From Ferrovibrio sp046297895 (lineage in GTDB: Bacteria; Pseudomonadota; Alphaproteobacteria; Ferrovibrionales; Ferrovibrionaceae): DNA of 64,000 nucleotides. The translations under genes and the position numbers were made by a program. Below the pieces are notes generated by a model, which had not been told where the DNA came from, searched no databases, and saw only the letters and a program-made list of their open reading frames with translations. The stretch spans positions 17,565-81,564 of the forward strand of contig NZ_JBKBHC010000011.1 in NCBI RefSeq assembly GCF_046297895.1, read 5' to 3'. This document shows, piece after piece, positions 8,018 through 15,905 of the stretch; the stretch's first letter is position 1; every line of letters starts with the position of its first letter.

Positions 8018-9172
8018 TCAGCCCTGCATCTTGCCGAAATGATGCTCGTAGGCCGTTACGTAGTCGGCGGCGTTCAGGGTTTCGTAATAGACCACCCGCT
8101 TCACCCAGGCCTTCTGCGAATCCATCACCTTCTTCATGTATGGATCCTTGGCGAGCTGTTCGATGATGCCATCCCAGGCCTTGATCTGGGCCTCGAACAC
8201 ATCCTTCGGGGTGCGGATGATGTTGACCTTGTCCTTCTCTTTCAACTCCTGCAGGTCCTTGGAATAGATATCCATGGCCTTCCAGTAGTTGGCCGAAGAC
8301 GCGGCCTCGGCGGCGTATTGCAGGATCGCCTGGTGTTCCTTCGGCAGGGTGGCGAATTTCTGCTTGTTGTACATGATCTCGAAATACTCGGTGGCCTGGT
8401 GATAGCTGCCGAGCATGTAGTTCTTGGCCACGTTCTGGGCGCCAAAGCGGCGGTCAGAGGTGGGGTTGTTGAACTCGAAGGCATCGATCACGCCGCGTTC
8501 CATTGCCGGCACGATTTCGCCGCCCGGCAACTGCGCCACCGCCATGCCCATGGATTGCATCAGGTCGGCCGCCAGGCCCACCGTGCGGTATTTCAGGCCC
8601 TTGATGTCGGCTGCGCTCCTCAGCGGCCGCTTGAACCAGCCAAGCGGCTGGGTCGGCATCGGCATGGCGAAGAAGCTGACGATGTTGAGCTTCAGGATGT
8701 CGTTGACCAGCTCGGCATACAATTCCTTGCCGCCGCCGTTGTAAATCCAGCCCAGGCCCTGCTCGGCATTGAAGCCAAAGACGGGGCCGGTGCCGAACAG
8801 CGAGGCCGCCTTGTGCTTGCCGTACCAGTACACCGTGACGGTATGGCAGGCATCCAGCACGCCGGTATGCACGGCATCCTGCACGCTGAAGGGATGCACC
8901 ACCGCGCCGCCGACCAGCAGGTCGATCTTCAGGCGGCCACCGGCCATCTCGTTCACGCGCGTGCAGTAATCGGCCGCCATTTCCTGGAAGATGTCGGATG
9001 CGGTCCAGGAACTCTGCATCTTCAGGGTTACGGTCTGCGCGCGCGACACGTTCGGCATCGCGAAGGTGCCGACGGCCGCCGCGCCAGCGGCCAGGCCGCC
9101 AGCCTTGAGGAATTTGCGTCGGCTTGACTTCACCGGCGCAGTCTCGGTTTTGGTGATGATCTGATCGGTCAT
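8018..9172 (-). CDS. dctP: TRAP transporter substrate-binding protein, DctP family, Tat-exported
   Basis: 384 residues from the ATG at 9172, chosen because GGGAGGA lies 6 nt upstream and the N-terminus then gives a twin-arginine signal (SSRRKFLKAGG, hydrophobic stretch, likely cleavage after VSRA). Mature part is DctP-like: MQSSWTASDIFQEMAADY at the start and PGGEIVPAMERGVIDAFEF, the conserved segment whose Arg binds the substrate carboxylate. The protein captures an organic acid in the periplasm. It heads the TRAP-amidase-aldolase operon; a longer in-frame extension upstream lacks a ribosome site. Confidence 0.93.
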   Translation of the reverse strand: MTDQIITKTETAPVKSSRRKFLKAGGLAAGAAAVGTFAMPNVSRAQTVTLKMQSSWTASDIFQEMAADYCTRVNEMAGGRLKIDLLVGGAVVHPFSVQDAVHTGVLDACHTVTVYWYGKHKAASLFGTGPVFGFNAEQGLGWIYNGGGKELYAELVNDILKLNIVSFFAMPMPTQPLGWFKRPLRSAADIKGLKYRTVGLAADLMQSMGMAVAQLPGGEIVPAMERGVIDAFEFNNPTSDRRFGAQNVAKNYMLGSYHQATEYFEIMYNKQKFATLPKEHQAILQYAAEAASSANYWKAMDIYSKDLQELKEKDKVNIIRTPKDVFEAQIKAWDGIIEQLAKDPYMKKVMDSQKAWVKRVVYYETLNAADYVTAYEHHFGKMQG

Positions 9173-9300
9173 TATCGTCCTCCCATTCGTTGTCGATTCT
9201 TTACGCGACAATCTCGTCACCGCTCGCCTGCCGACCGGCCGCTCTGGCGGGACGGGCAGGTGATGGCGAATTCGGTACGATGGGAGGCTGTTCTTTTTGA

Positions 9301-9310
9301 TTGGGACCAA
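9301..9310. promoter_or_regulatory. Possible GntR-type operator upstream of dctP
   Basis: TTGGGACCAA has inverted TTGG/CCAA arms around a 2-bp centre and lies about 130 bp upstream of dctP in a gene-free stretch. GntR-family (FadR/FCD) regulators of sugar-acid and TRAP operons often bind TTGGT-ACCAA-like sites. No regulator gene is adjacent and the site is short, so this is a weak call. Confidence 0.25.
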
Positions 9311-9410
9311 ACTAGGTTGCGGGCGCAGATGGGTCAATGCCGCATTGAAGCAGCGGCGCGAACCACGACATGAACCAATTTTGCGCCGCAGCAAGTTGGA
9401 TATACACAAA

Positions 9411-9440
9411 CAAAAAGGGCCGGCTCATGCCGGCCCTTTC
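9411..9440 (-). terminator. Intrinsic terminator of the beta-oxidation operon
   Basis: An 11-bp perfect stem AAAGGGCCGGC / GCCGGCCCTTT with a 4-nt loop, followed on the minus strand by TTTTTGTTTG if the closing pairs are counted in the T-run. It begins about 20 bp after the stop of the last operon gene (9461). The remaining 9173-9400 stretch holds the dctP ribosome site and promoter region and no visible gene. Confidence 0.85.
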
Positions 9441-9460
9441 GTTCTGATGCGTTGCTAGGC

Positions 9461-11590
9461 TCAGGCGGCGTAGAAGGCCTTGCCCTGGTCGGCCATGTCG
9501 CGCAGCAGTTTCGGCGGCGTGAAGCGGGCGCCGTACTTTTGCGCAAGCTGGTCGCATTCGGCCACGAAGGGCTTCACGCCCACCATGTCGATATTGCTGA
9601 CCGTGCCGCCGCGGAAGGGCGGAAAACCCCAGCCCATGATCGAGCCCACATCGGCGTCGCGCACGTCGATCACCACCTTTTCCTCCAGGCAGCGCGCGGT
9701 CTCGACCGACTGGATGTAGACCAGGCGCCTGATCACATCTTTGAGATCGGGCTGCTCGGCCTTCACCGGGAAATGCTTGCCCAGGTCGCTCCACAGCTTT
9801 TTCTTGCCGTCGGCGGGATAGTCGTAGAAGCCCTTGCCGGCTTTCTTGCCGATGCGGCCGAGCTTTTCCACCATGGCCTGCAGCACCGGTTCCGAGCCAT
9901 CGGCCTTATAGGCGTCGCCCAGGTCCTTCTTGGTCTGGCTGCGCACGCGGTGCATCAGTTCCAGCGACACCTCGTCGGCCAGCGCCAGCGGCCCCACCGG
10001 CATGCCGGCCATCTTGCCGGCATTCTCGATGATCGCCGGGGCGACGCCCTCGGCCAGCATGGTCAGGCCCTCGGTGACGTAGGTGGCGAAGACGCGGCTG
10101 GTGTAGAAGCCGCGGCTGTCGTTCACCACGATCGGCGTCTTGCGGATCTTCTTCACGAAGTCCATGGCGCGCGCCAGCGTCTCGTCCGAAGTCTGCTTGC
10201 CACGGATGATTTCCACCAGCGGCATCTTGTCGACGGGCGAGAAGAAATGCAGGCCGATGAAATTCGCCGGGCGGCTGCTCGCCTCGGCCAGGCCGGTGAT
10301 CGGCAGGGTCGAGGTATTGGAGGCGAAGATCGCGGTCGGCTCAAGCTGCGCCTCGGCCTTCTTGGTCACGTCGGCCTTGATCGTGCGATCCTCGAACACG
10401 GCCTCGATCACCAGTTCGCAGCCCTTGAGGTCGTCGTAGGACGTGGTGGCCTTGATCAGGCCGAGCTGCTTCTCCTTGTCGGCTTCGCTGGCCTTCTTCG
10501 CCTTCACCCGCTTGTCGAGCAGGCCGGCGGTATAGGCCTTGCCTTTCTCGGCGGCTTCCTGGGTGGAATCCAGCAGCACGACCTGCAGGCCGGCGGACGA
10601 CGCGGCCCAGGCAATGCCCGCGCCCATCATGCCGGCACCCAGGATGCCCACCTTGGTATAGGTCTGGGTGGGCACGCCCTTGGGGCGGTTGGCCAGCTTG
10701 TTGGCCTCGCCGATCGAGAAGAACAGCGAGCGGATCATGTTGCGAGCTTCCTTCGACTGGGTGCAGGCGACGAAGTAGCGGCTTTCGATCTTCAGGCCGG
10801 TGTCGATATCCACCAGCATGCCCTCGTAGACGCAGGACATGATGTACTGCGCGTTGGGGTAATTCCCCATGGTCTTGGCACGCAGCATGGCGTTGCCGGC
10901 GGTGAAGACCTGGGCGCCCTTCGGCGTATTGGCCGCTTCCGGCACGCGGAAGCCCTTCTGGTCCCAGGGCTTCACATGGCTGGTCTGGCCCTCGGCCAGC
11001 AGCCAGGTCTTGGCGCGGATCAGCAGCTCGCCCGGCGCCACCACCTCGTCGACCATCCCGAGCGCTAGCGCGGCCTTGGGATCGACCTTCTTGCTTTCCA
11101 GGATCATCGGCAGGGCCTTGGACACGCCGATCATGCGCGGCAGGCGCTGGGTGCCGCCGGCGCCGGGCAGCAGCCCGATGCTGGCCTCGGGCAGGCCGAT
11201 CAGGGCCTTGGGGTTGTCGGCGGCGATGCGGCGATGGCAGGCCAGGCAGATTTCATAGCCGCCGCCCAGAGCGGTGCCGTTGATGGCGGCCACAAAGGGC
11301 TTGCCGGCCTTTTCGATATCGCGGAACAGCTTCTGCAGGGCAAAGCTGTTCTGCAGGGCCTTGGCGGCGTCCTGGCTTTCCTTCAGCAGGTTCACCAGGT
11401 CGGCGCCGGCGACGAAGTCGTTCTTCGCCGAGGTGACGATCACGCCCTTCACGGCCTTGTCGCCGATCGCCTTGTAGACGGCCTCGCGGAAGGCGGCGAG
11501 GCTGTCGCCGTTCATTACGTTCATCGGCCGGTCGGCCATGTTCCAGACGATGGCGGCAACGCCGTCGCCGTCGATGCTGTATTCGATCAT
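9461..11590 (-). CDS. fadJ: Bifunctional enoyl-CoA hydratase / 3-hydroxyacyl-CoA dehydrogenase (FadB/FadJ order)
   Basis: 709 residues: crotonase domain first (about 1-190), then the NAD-binding and C-terminal 3-hydroxyacyl-CoA dehydrogenase domains. Both hydratase glutamates are present (Glu113 in GGGYEICLA, Glu135 in IGLPEASIG). The dehydrogenase part has GILGAGMMGAG (from about 315) and IGLHFFSP (His448). It hydrates trans-2-enoyl-CoA and oxidises the product to 3-ketoacyl-CoA. It is the last gene of the operon, 30 bp after the 402-residue thiolase gene, giving a FadA/FadB-like pair. Choice between fadB and fadJ is not secure. Confidence 0.93.
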   Translation of the reverse strand: MIEYSIDGDGVAAIVWNMADRPMNVMNGDSLAAFREAVYKAIGDKAVKGVIVTSAKNDFVAGADLVNLLKESQDAAKALQNSFALQKLFRDIEKAGKPFVAAINGTALGGGYEICLACHRRIAADNPKALIGLPEASIGLLPGAGGTQRLPRMIGVSKALPMILESKKVDPKAALALGMVDEVVAPGELLIRAKTWLLAEGQTSHVKPWDQKGFRVPEAANTPKGAQVFTAGNAMLRAKTMGNYPNAQYIMSCVYEGMLVDIDTGLKIESRYFVACTQSKEARNMIRSLFFSIGEANKLANRPKGVPTQTYTKVGILGAGMMGAGIAWAASSAGLQVVLLDSTQEAAEKGKAYTAGLLDKRVKAKKASEADKEKQLGLIKATTSYDDLKGCELVIEAVFEDRTIKADVTKKAEAQLEPTAIFASNTSTLPITGLAEASSRPANFIGLHFFSPVDKMPLVEIIRGKQTSDETLARAMDFVKKIRKTPIVVNDSRGFYTSRVFATYVTEGLTMLAEGVAPAIIENAGKMAGMPVGPLALADEVSLELMHRVRSQTKKDLGDAYKADGSEPVLQAMVEKLGRIGKKAGKGFYDYPADGKKKLWSDLGKHFPVKAEQPDLKDVIRRLVYIQSVETARCLEEKVVIDVRDADVGSIMGWGFPPFRGGTVSNIDMVGVKPFVAECDQLAQKYGARFTPPKLLRDMADQGKAFYAA

Positions 11591-11620
11591 TGTTTCGTCC
11601 CTGAATTAACGTGATGGCGC

Positions 11621-12829
11621 TTAGACGCGCTCGATGATGGTGGCGGTGCCCATGCCGGCGCCGACGCAGAGCGTCACCAGCGCGGTGCTCTTGCCGCTGC
11701 GCTCCAGCTCGTCGACCATGGTGCCCAGGATCATCGCGCCGGTGGCACCCAGCGGATGGCCCAGCGCGATGGCGCCGCCATTCACGTTGATCTTGTCATG
11801 CGGGATGTTCAGCGCCTGCATGAAGCGCAGCACCACCGAGGCGAAGGCCTCGTTCAGCTCCCACAGGTCGATGTCGGACGGCGTCATGCCGGCGATCTTC
11901 AGCGCTTTTTCGGCTGCGAAGGACGGGCCGGTCAGCATGATGGTCGGCTCCGAGCCGATCGAGGCGAAACTGCGGATGCGGGCACGCGGCTTCAGGCCGG
12001 TCTTCTTGCCGGCCTCGGCATTGCCGATCAGCACGGCGGCGGCGCCATCGACGATGCCCGAGGAATTGCCGGCATGGTGCACATGCTCGATGCGCTCGAC
12101 TTCCGGGTAGCGCTGCATGGCCACCGAATCAAAGCCGAACTGCTCGCCCATCATGGTGAAGGATGGATCCAGCGAGGCCAGGGTCTGCATGGTGGTGTCG
12201 GGCCGCAGATGCTCGTCGCGGTCCAGAATGGTCAGGTTGTTGATATCCTTCACCGCCACGATGGACTTCTTGAACCGGCCCTCGTCCCACGAGCGCTTGG
12301 CGCGCTTCTGGCTTTCCACGGCGTAGGAATCGACGTCGGCGCGGCTGAAGCCGTATTTGGTCGCGATCAGGTCGGCCGAGATGCCCTGCGGCACGAAATA
12401 GGTCGGCAGGGCCACGGCCGGATCGGTGGCCCAGGCGCCGCCATCGGAGCCCATCGGCACGCGGCTCATGCTCTCCACGCCGCCGCCGATCGCCATCTGG
12501 CTCTGGCCCGACATCACCTGGGCGGCCGCCATGTTGCAGGCTTCCAGGCCCGAGGCGCAGAAACGATTGATCTGCACGCCGGCGGTGGTCTCGGCATAGC
12601 CGGCCTGGATCACGGCGACGCGGGCGATGTCGGAACCCTGTTCGCCCACCGGCATCACGCAGCCCAGCACCACGTCGTCGACGAGGGAGGTGTCGAGTTC
12701 GTTGCGGTCGCGCACGGCCTCCAGAACGGTGGTGGCCAGGCGCATCGGGGTGACTTCATGCAGGGCGCCGCTGGCGCGGCCCTTGCCGCGCGGCGTGCGC
12801 ACGGCGTCGTAGATGAAGGCTTCGGTCAT
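11621..12829 (-). CDS. Acetyl-CoA C-acyltransferase (thiolase), partner of the FadJ-like protein
   Basis: 402 residues, the biosynthetic/degradative thiolase length. Catalytic residues: Cys91 in INRFCASGLEA, His in GGAIALGHPLGATGA, and the second Cys in VTLCVGAGMGTA near the C-terminus. It releases acetyl-CoA from 3-ketoacyl-CoA. GGGAGAG lies just before the ATG. It is upstream of and adjacent to the FadJ-like gene, and is the second thiolase in the operon. Confidence 0.93.
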   Translation of the reverse strand: MTEAFIYDAVRTPRGKGRASGALHEVTPMRLATTVLEAVRDRNELDTSLVDDVVLGCVMPVGEQGSDIARVAVIQAGYAETTAGVQINRFCASGLEACNMAAAQVMSGQSQMAIGGGVESMSRVPMGSDGGAWATDPAVALPTYFVPQGISADLIATKYGFSRADVDSYAVESQKRAKRSWDEGRFKKSIVAVKDINNLTILDRDEHLRPDTTMQTLASLDPSFTMMGEQFGFDSVAMQRYPEVERIEHVHHAGNSSGIVDGAAAVLIGNAEAGKKTGLKPRARIRSFASIGSEPTIMLTGPSFAAEKALKIAGMTPSDIDLWELNEAFASVVLRFMQALNIPHDKINVNGGAIALGHPLGATGAMILGTMVDELERSGKSTALVTLCVGAGMGTATIIERV

Positions 12830-12872
12830 TTTTCTCTCCCTAGTGATTATGCGGTTGCGCCGGATTCCCGGA

Positions 12873-14021
12873 TTAGAGTGTACGGCTGATCAGTTCCTTC
12901 ATGATTTCGTTGGTGCCGCCATAGATGCGCTGCACGCGGGCATCGGCATAGGCGCGGGTGATCGGATATTCCCACATGAAGCCATAGCCGCCGAACAGCT
13001 GCAGGCAGCGGTCGAGGATCTTGCACTGCAGGTCGCTGCACCAGTATTTCGCCATCGCGGCGGTGGCGACGTCCAGCTTGTGTTCGGCCACCATCTCGAT
13101 GCACTTGTCGACGAAGACGCGGGCGATCTGCGTCTCGGTCTTCATCTCGGCCAGCTCGAACTTGGTGTTCTGGAAATCCAGCACCGATTTGCCGAAGGCC
13201 TTGCGCTCTCGGGTGTAATCCACGGTCCATTTCAGTGCGGCCTCGCAGCCGGCCACGGCCATGATGGCGATCTGCAGGCGCTCCCAGGCCAGTTCCTGCA
13301 TCAGGTAGAAGAAACCCTGGCCCTCGCCGCCCAGCATGTTCTCGGGCGGCACGCGCACGTCGGAGAAAAACAGCTCGGAGGTATCCTGCGCCTTCATGCC
13401 CAGTTTTTCGAGATTGCGGCCCTTGGTGAAGCCTTCGCGGCCGGCTTCCACCAGGAACAGCGTGGTGCCCTTGGCGCCCTGCTTGGGATCGGTCTTGGTC
13501 ACCACGATCACCAGGTCGGCATTCTGGCCGTTGGTGATGAAGGTTTTCTGGCCGTTGATGACGAACTCGTTGCCGTCGCGGATGGCGGTGGTCTTCACCG
13601 CCTGCAGGTCGGAACCGCCGCTCGGCTCGGTCATGGCGATGGCCCCGATCACCTCGCCGGAGGCCATCTTCGGCAGCCACTTCTTCTTCTGCTCCTCCGA
13701 GCCGTAGGCGAGGATGTAGGGGGCGACGATGTCGGAATGCAGCGAAAAGCCCGGACCGGTGCAGCCGGTATAGGCCTGCTCTTCCATCAGGATGGCCGAG
13801 TAACGGCGGTCGACGCCCGAGCCGCCGTATTCCTCCGGCATGGTGGCGCAGAGGAAGCCGGCCTCGCCGGCCTTGCGCCAGACCTCTTTCGGCACCACGC
13901 CATCCTCTTCCCACTTGGCGTGATGGGGCACGACTTCGCGCTCGAAGAACTTGCGCGCCGCCTCGCGGAACATCTGGTGGTCTTCAGTGTAGATGCTGCG
14001 CGGGATGCCGTATTCGGTCAT
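12873..14021 (-). CDS. Acyl-CoA dehydrogenase, long-chain/LCAD-like
   Basis: 382 residues from the ATG at 14021. FAD-dependent first step of beta-oxidation. The C-terminus has RIYGGTNEIMKELISRTL, where short- and medium-chain enzymes have a catalytic Glu in YEGT. In LCAD and isovaleryl-CoA dehydrogenases the base is instead in the LxxERL helix, and LAWERLQIAIMAV is present here with that Glu. This places the protein in the LCAD/IVD-like group. The longer ORF upstream lacks support. Its product feeds the hydratase/dehydrogenase genes of the same operon. Confidence 0.92.
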   Translation of the reverse strand: MTEYGIPRSIYTEDHQMFREAARKFFEREVVPHHAKWEEDGVVPKEVWRKAGEAGFLCATMPEEYGGSGVDRRYSAILMEEQAYTGCTGPGFSLHSDIVAPYILAYGSEEQKKKWLPKMASGEVIGAIAMTEPSGGSDLQAVKTTAIRDGNEFVINGQKTFITNGQNADLVIVVTKTDPKQGAKGTTLFLVEAGREGFTKGRNLEKLGMKAQDTSELFFSDVRVPPENMLGGEGQGFFYLMQELAWERLQIAIMAVAGCEAALKWTVDYTRERKAFGKSVLDFQNTKFELAEMKTETQIARVFVDKCIEMVAEHKLDVATAAMAKYWCSDLQCKILDRCLQLFGGYGFMWEYPITRAYADARVQRIYGGTNEIMKELISRTL

Positions 14022-14072
14022 TCTCTTCGTTTCCTCTCCTAGACTCGCCGTGCCTTGCACGGCCTTTCGTGA

Positions 14073-15866
14073 TCAGAAATTGGCGGCCTTCAGCATCATG
14101 GTGCTTTCAGAGCCGGCCTGGATCTTGGCGAGCTGGGCGGCGGTGTCGGGCAGCATACGCTCCATGAAGAAGCGCGCCGTGACCAGCTTGGTCTCGTAGA
14201 AGTCCTTGTCGCCTTCGCCCTCGGCCAGCTTCTGCTTGGCCACCTCGGCCATGCGGGCCCACATGTAGCCCAGCGCCACCAGGGCGAACATGTTCAGGTA
14301 GTCCCACGAGGCGGCGCCGGCTTCGTCCGGGTTCTTCAGGCCGCGTTCGCTGATCAGCGCGGTGGCGGTCTGCAGGCGGGCGAAGGCCTTGGCCAGCGGC
14401 ATCACGTAATCCTTGCCGATCTCGGGGCTCATCATCTTTTCCTCGATGAAGGCCGAGACCGGGTGGAAGAAGCGGCGCGCCAGCCGGCCGATGCCCGTGG
14501 GCAGCTTGCGGCCAACCAGATCCAGCGCCTGGATGCCGTTGGCGCCCTCGTAGATCATGGCGATGCGGGCGTCGCGCACGAACTGTTCCATGCCCCATTC
14601 GGCGATATAGCCGTGGCCGCCATAGACCTGCTGGGCCATGGTGCAGCACTGGTAGCCGAAATCGGTCATGTAGGCCTTCACCATCGGCGTGAGGAAGGCG
14701 ACCAGATCGTCGGCTTCCTGGCGGCGCTCGGCGTCGGGGTGCTTGGCGGCGATGTCCAGTTCGATGCCGGTCCACAGCGCCAGCGCGCGGCTACCCTCGA
14801 CGAAGGCCTTGATGGTCAGCAGCATGCGCCGGATATCCGGGTGCACGATGATTGGGTCGGCTGGTTTGTCGGGGTTCTTCGTGCCGGTGATCGCGCGGCC
14901 CTGCAGGCGGTCGTTGGCATAGGTCAGGGCGTTCTGGTAGGCGACCTCGGCCTGCGACAGGCCCTGCACGCCGACGCCGAGGCGCGCGGCGTTCATCATC
15001 ACGAACATCGCCTGCATGCCCTTGTGCTTCTGGCCGACCAGCCAGCCCTTGGCATTGTCGTAGTTCAGCACGCAGGTCGAATTGCCGTGGATGCCCATCT
15101 TGTGTTCGATCGAGCCGCAGGAGACGCCATTGCGCGCACCCAGCGAACCGTCCGGATTGACCAGGAATTTCGGCACCAGGAACAGGCTGACGCCCTTGAT
15201 GCCTTCCGGGCCGCCCGGAATCTTGGCCAGTACCAGGTGGATGATGTTCTCGGCCATGTCGTGCTCGCCGGCCGAGATGAAGATCTTGGTGCCGGTGATC
15301 AGGTAGCTGCCGTCATCCTGCGGCTCGGCCTTGGTGCGCATCAGGCCGAGATCCGTACCGCAATGCGGTTCGGTCAGATTCATGGTGCCGGTCCATTTGC
15401 CCGACGCCATGTTCGGCAGATACATGTTCTTCTGCTCTTCCGAGCCATGCCGCAGCAACGCCTCGTAGGCGCCATGGGTCAGGCCGGGATACATGGCAAA
15501 TGCCATGTTGGCCGAGGACTGGATTTCCGCCATGGCGATGCCCAGCACATGGGGCAGGCCCTGGCCGCCGTATTTCTCCTCCGCGGTCAGCGCGCCCCAG
15601 CCGGCTTCGCAATACTGCTTGTAGGCTTCCTTGAAGCCGGTCGGCGTGGTGACCACGCCGTTATCCCACTTGCAGCCTTCCAGGTCGCCGACGCGGTTCA
15701 GCGGCGCGGTGACCTCGCTCATGAACTTGCCGCCTTCTTCCAGCACGGCGTCGATCACGTCGCGGCTGGCATCGGTGAAGCCCAGCAGGTTGCTCATCTT
15801 TTCCATCTGCAGCACGTCGTGCAGCACGAACTGGAAGTCCTTGATCGGGGCGGTATAGCTCGGCAT
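14073..15866 (-). CDS. Large acyl-CoA dehydrogenase (~600-residue, DmdC/FadE-like, extra C-terminal domain)
   Basis: 597 residues from the ATG at 15866 (GGGAGA 7 nt upstream). The size and N-terminus (MPSYTAPIKDFQFVLHDVL) mark the large bacterial acyl-CoA dehydrogenase group that includes DmdC, 3-methylmercaptopropionyl-CoA dehydrogenase. Core motifs: MNLTEPHCGTDLGLM, KIFISAGEHDM and MIYEGANGIQALDLVGRKL, which supplies the catalytic Glu. An extra helical C-terminal domain follows. DmdC-like names are often transferred to straight-chain enzymes; a fatty acyl-CoA role is likelier here because dmdA/B/D are absent. Confidence 0.92.
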   Translation of the reverse strand: MPSYTAPIKDFQFVLHDVLQMEKMSNLLGFTDASRDVIDAVLEEGGKFMSEVTAPLNRVGDLEGCKWDNGVVTTPTGFKEAYKQYCEAGWGALTAEEKYGGQGLPHVLGIAMAEIQSSANMAFAMYPGLTHGAYEALLRHGSEEQKNMYLPNMASGKWTGTMNLTEPHCGTDLGLMRTKAEPQDDGSYLITGTKIFISAGEHDMAENIIHLVLAKIPGGPEGIKGVSLFLVPKFLVNPDGSLGARNGVSCGSIEHKMGIHGNSTCVLNYDNAKGWLVGQKHKGMQAMFVMMNAARLGVGVQGLSQAEVAYQNALTYANDRLQGRAITGTKNPDKPADPIIVHPDIRRMLLTIKAFVEGSRALALWTGIELDIAAKHPDAERRQEADDLVAFLTPMVKAYMTDFGYQCCTMAQQVYGGHGYIAEWGMEQFVRDARIAMIYEGANGIQALDLVGRKLPTGIGRLARRFFHPVSAFIEEKMMSPEIGKDYVMPLAKAFARLQTATALISERGLKNPDEAGAASWDYLNMFALVALGYMWARMAEVAKQKLAEGEGDKDFYETKLVTARFFMERMLPDTAAQLAKIQAGSESTMMLKAANF

Positions 15867-15905
15867 GGCCTGTCTCCCTACAACTCGCTGCTTAATTGCG
15901 CCCAA

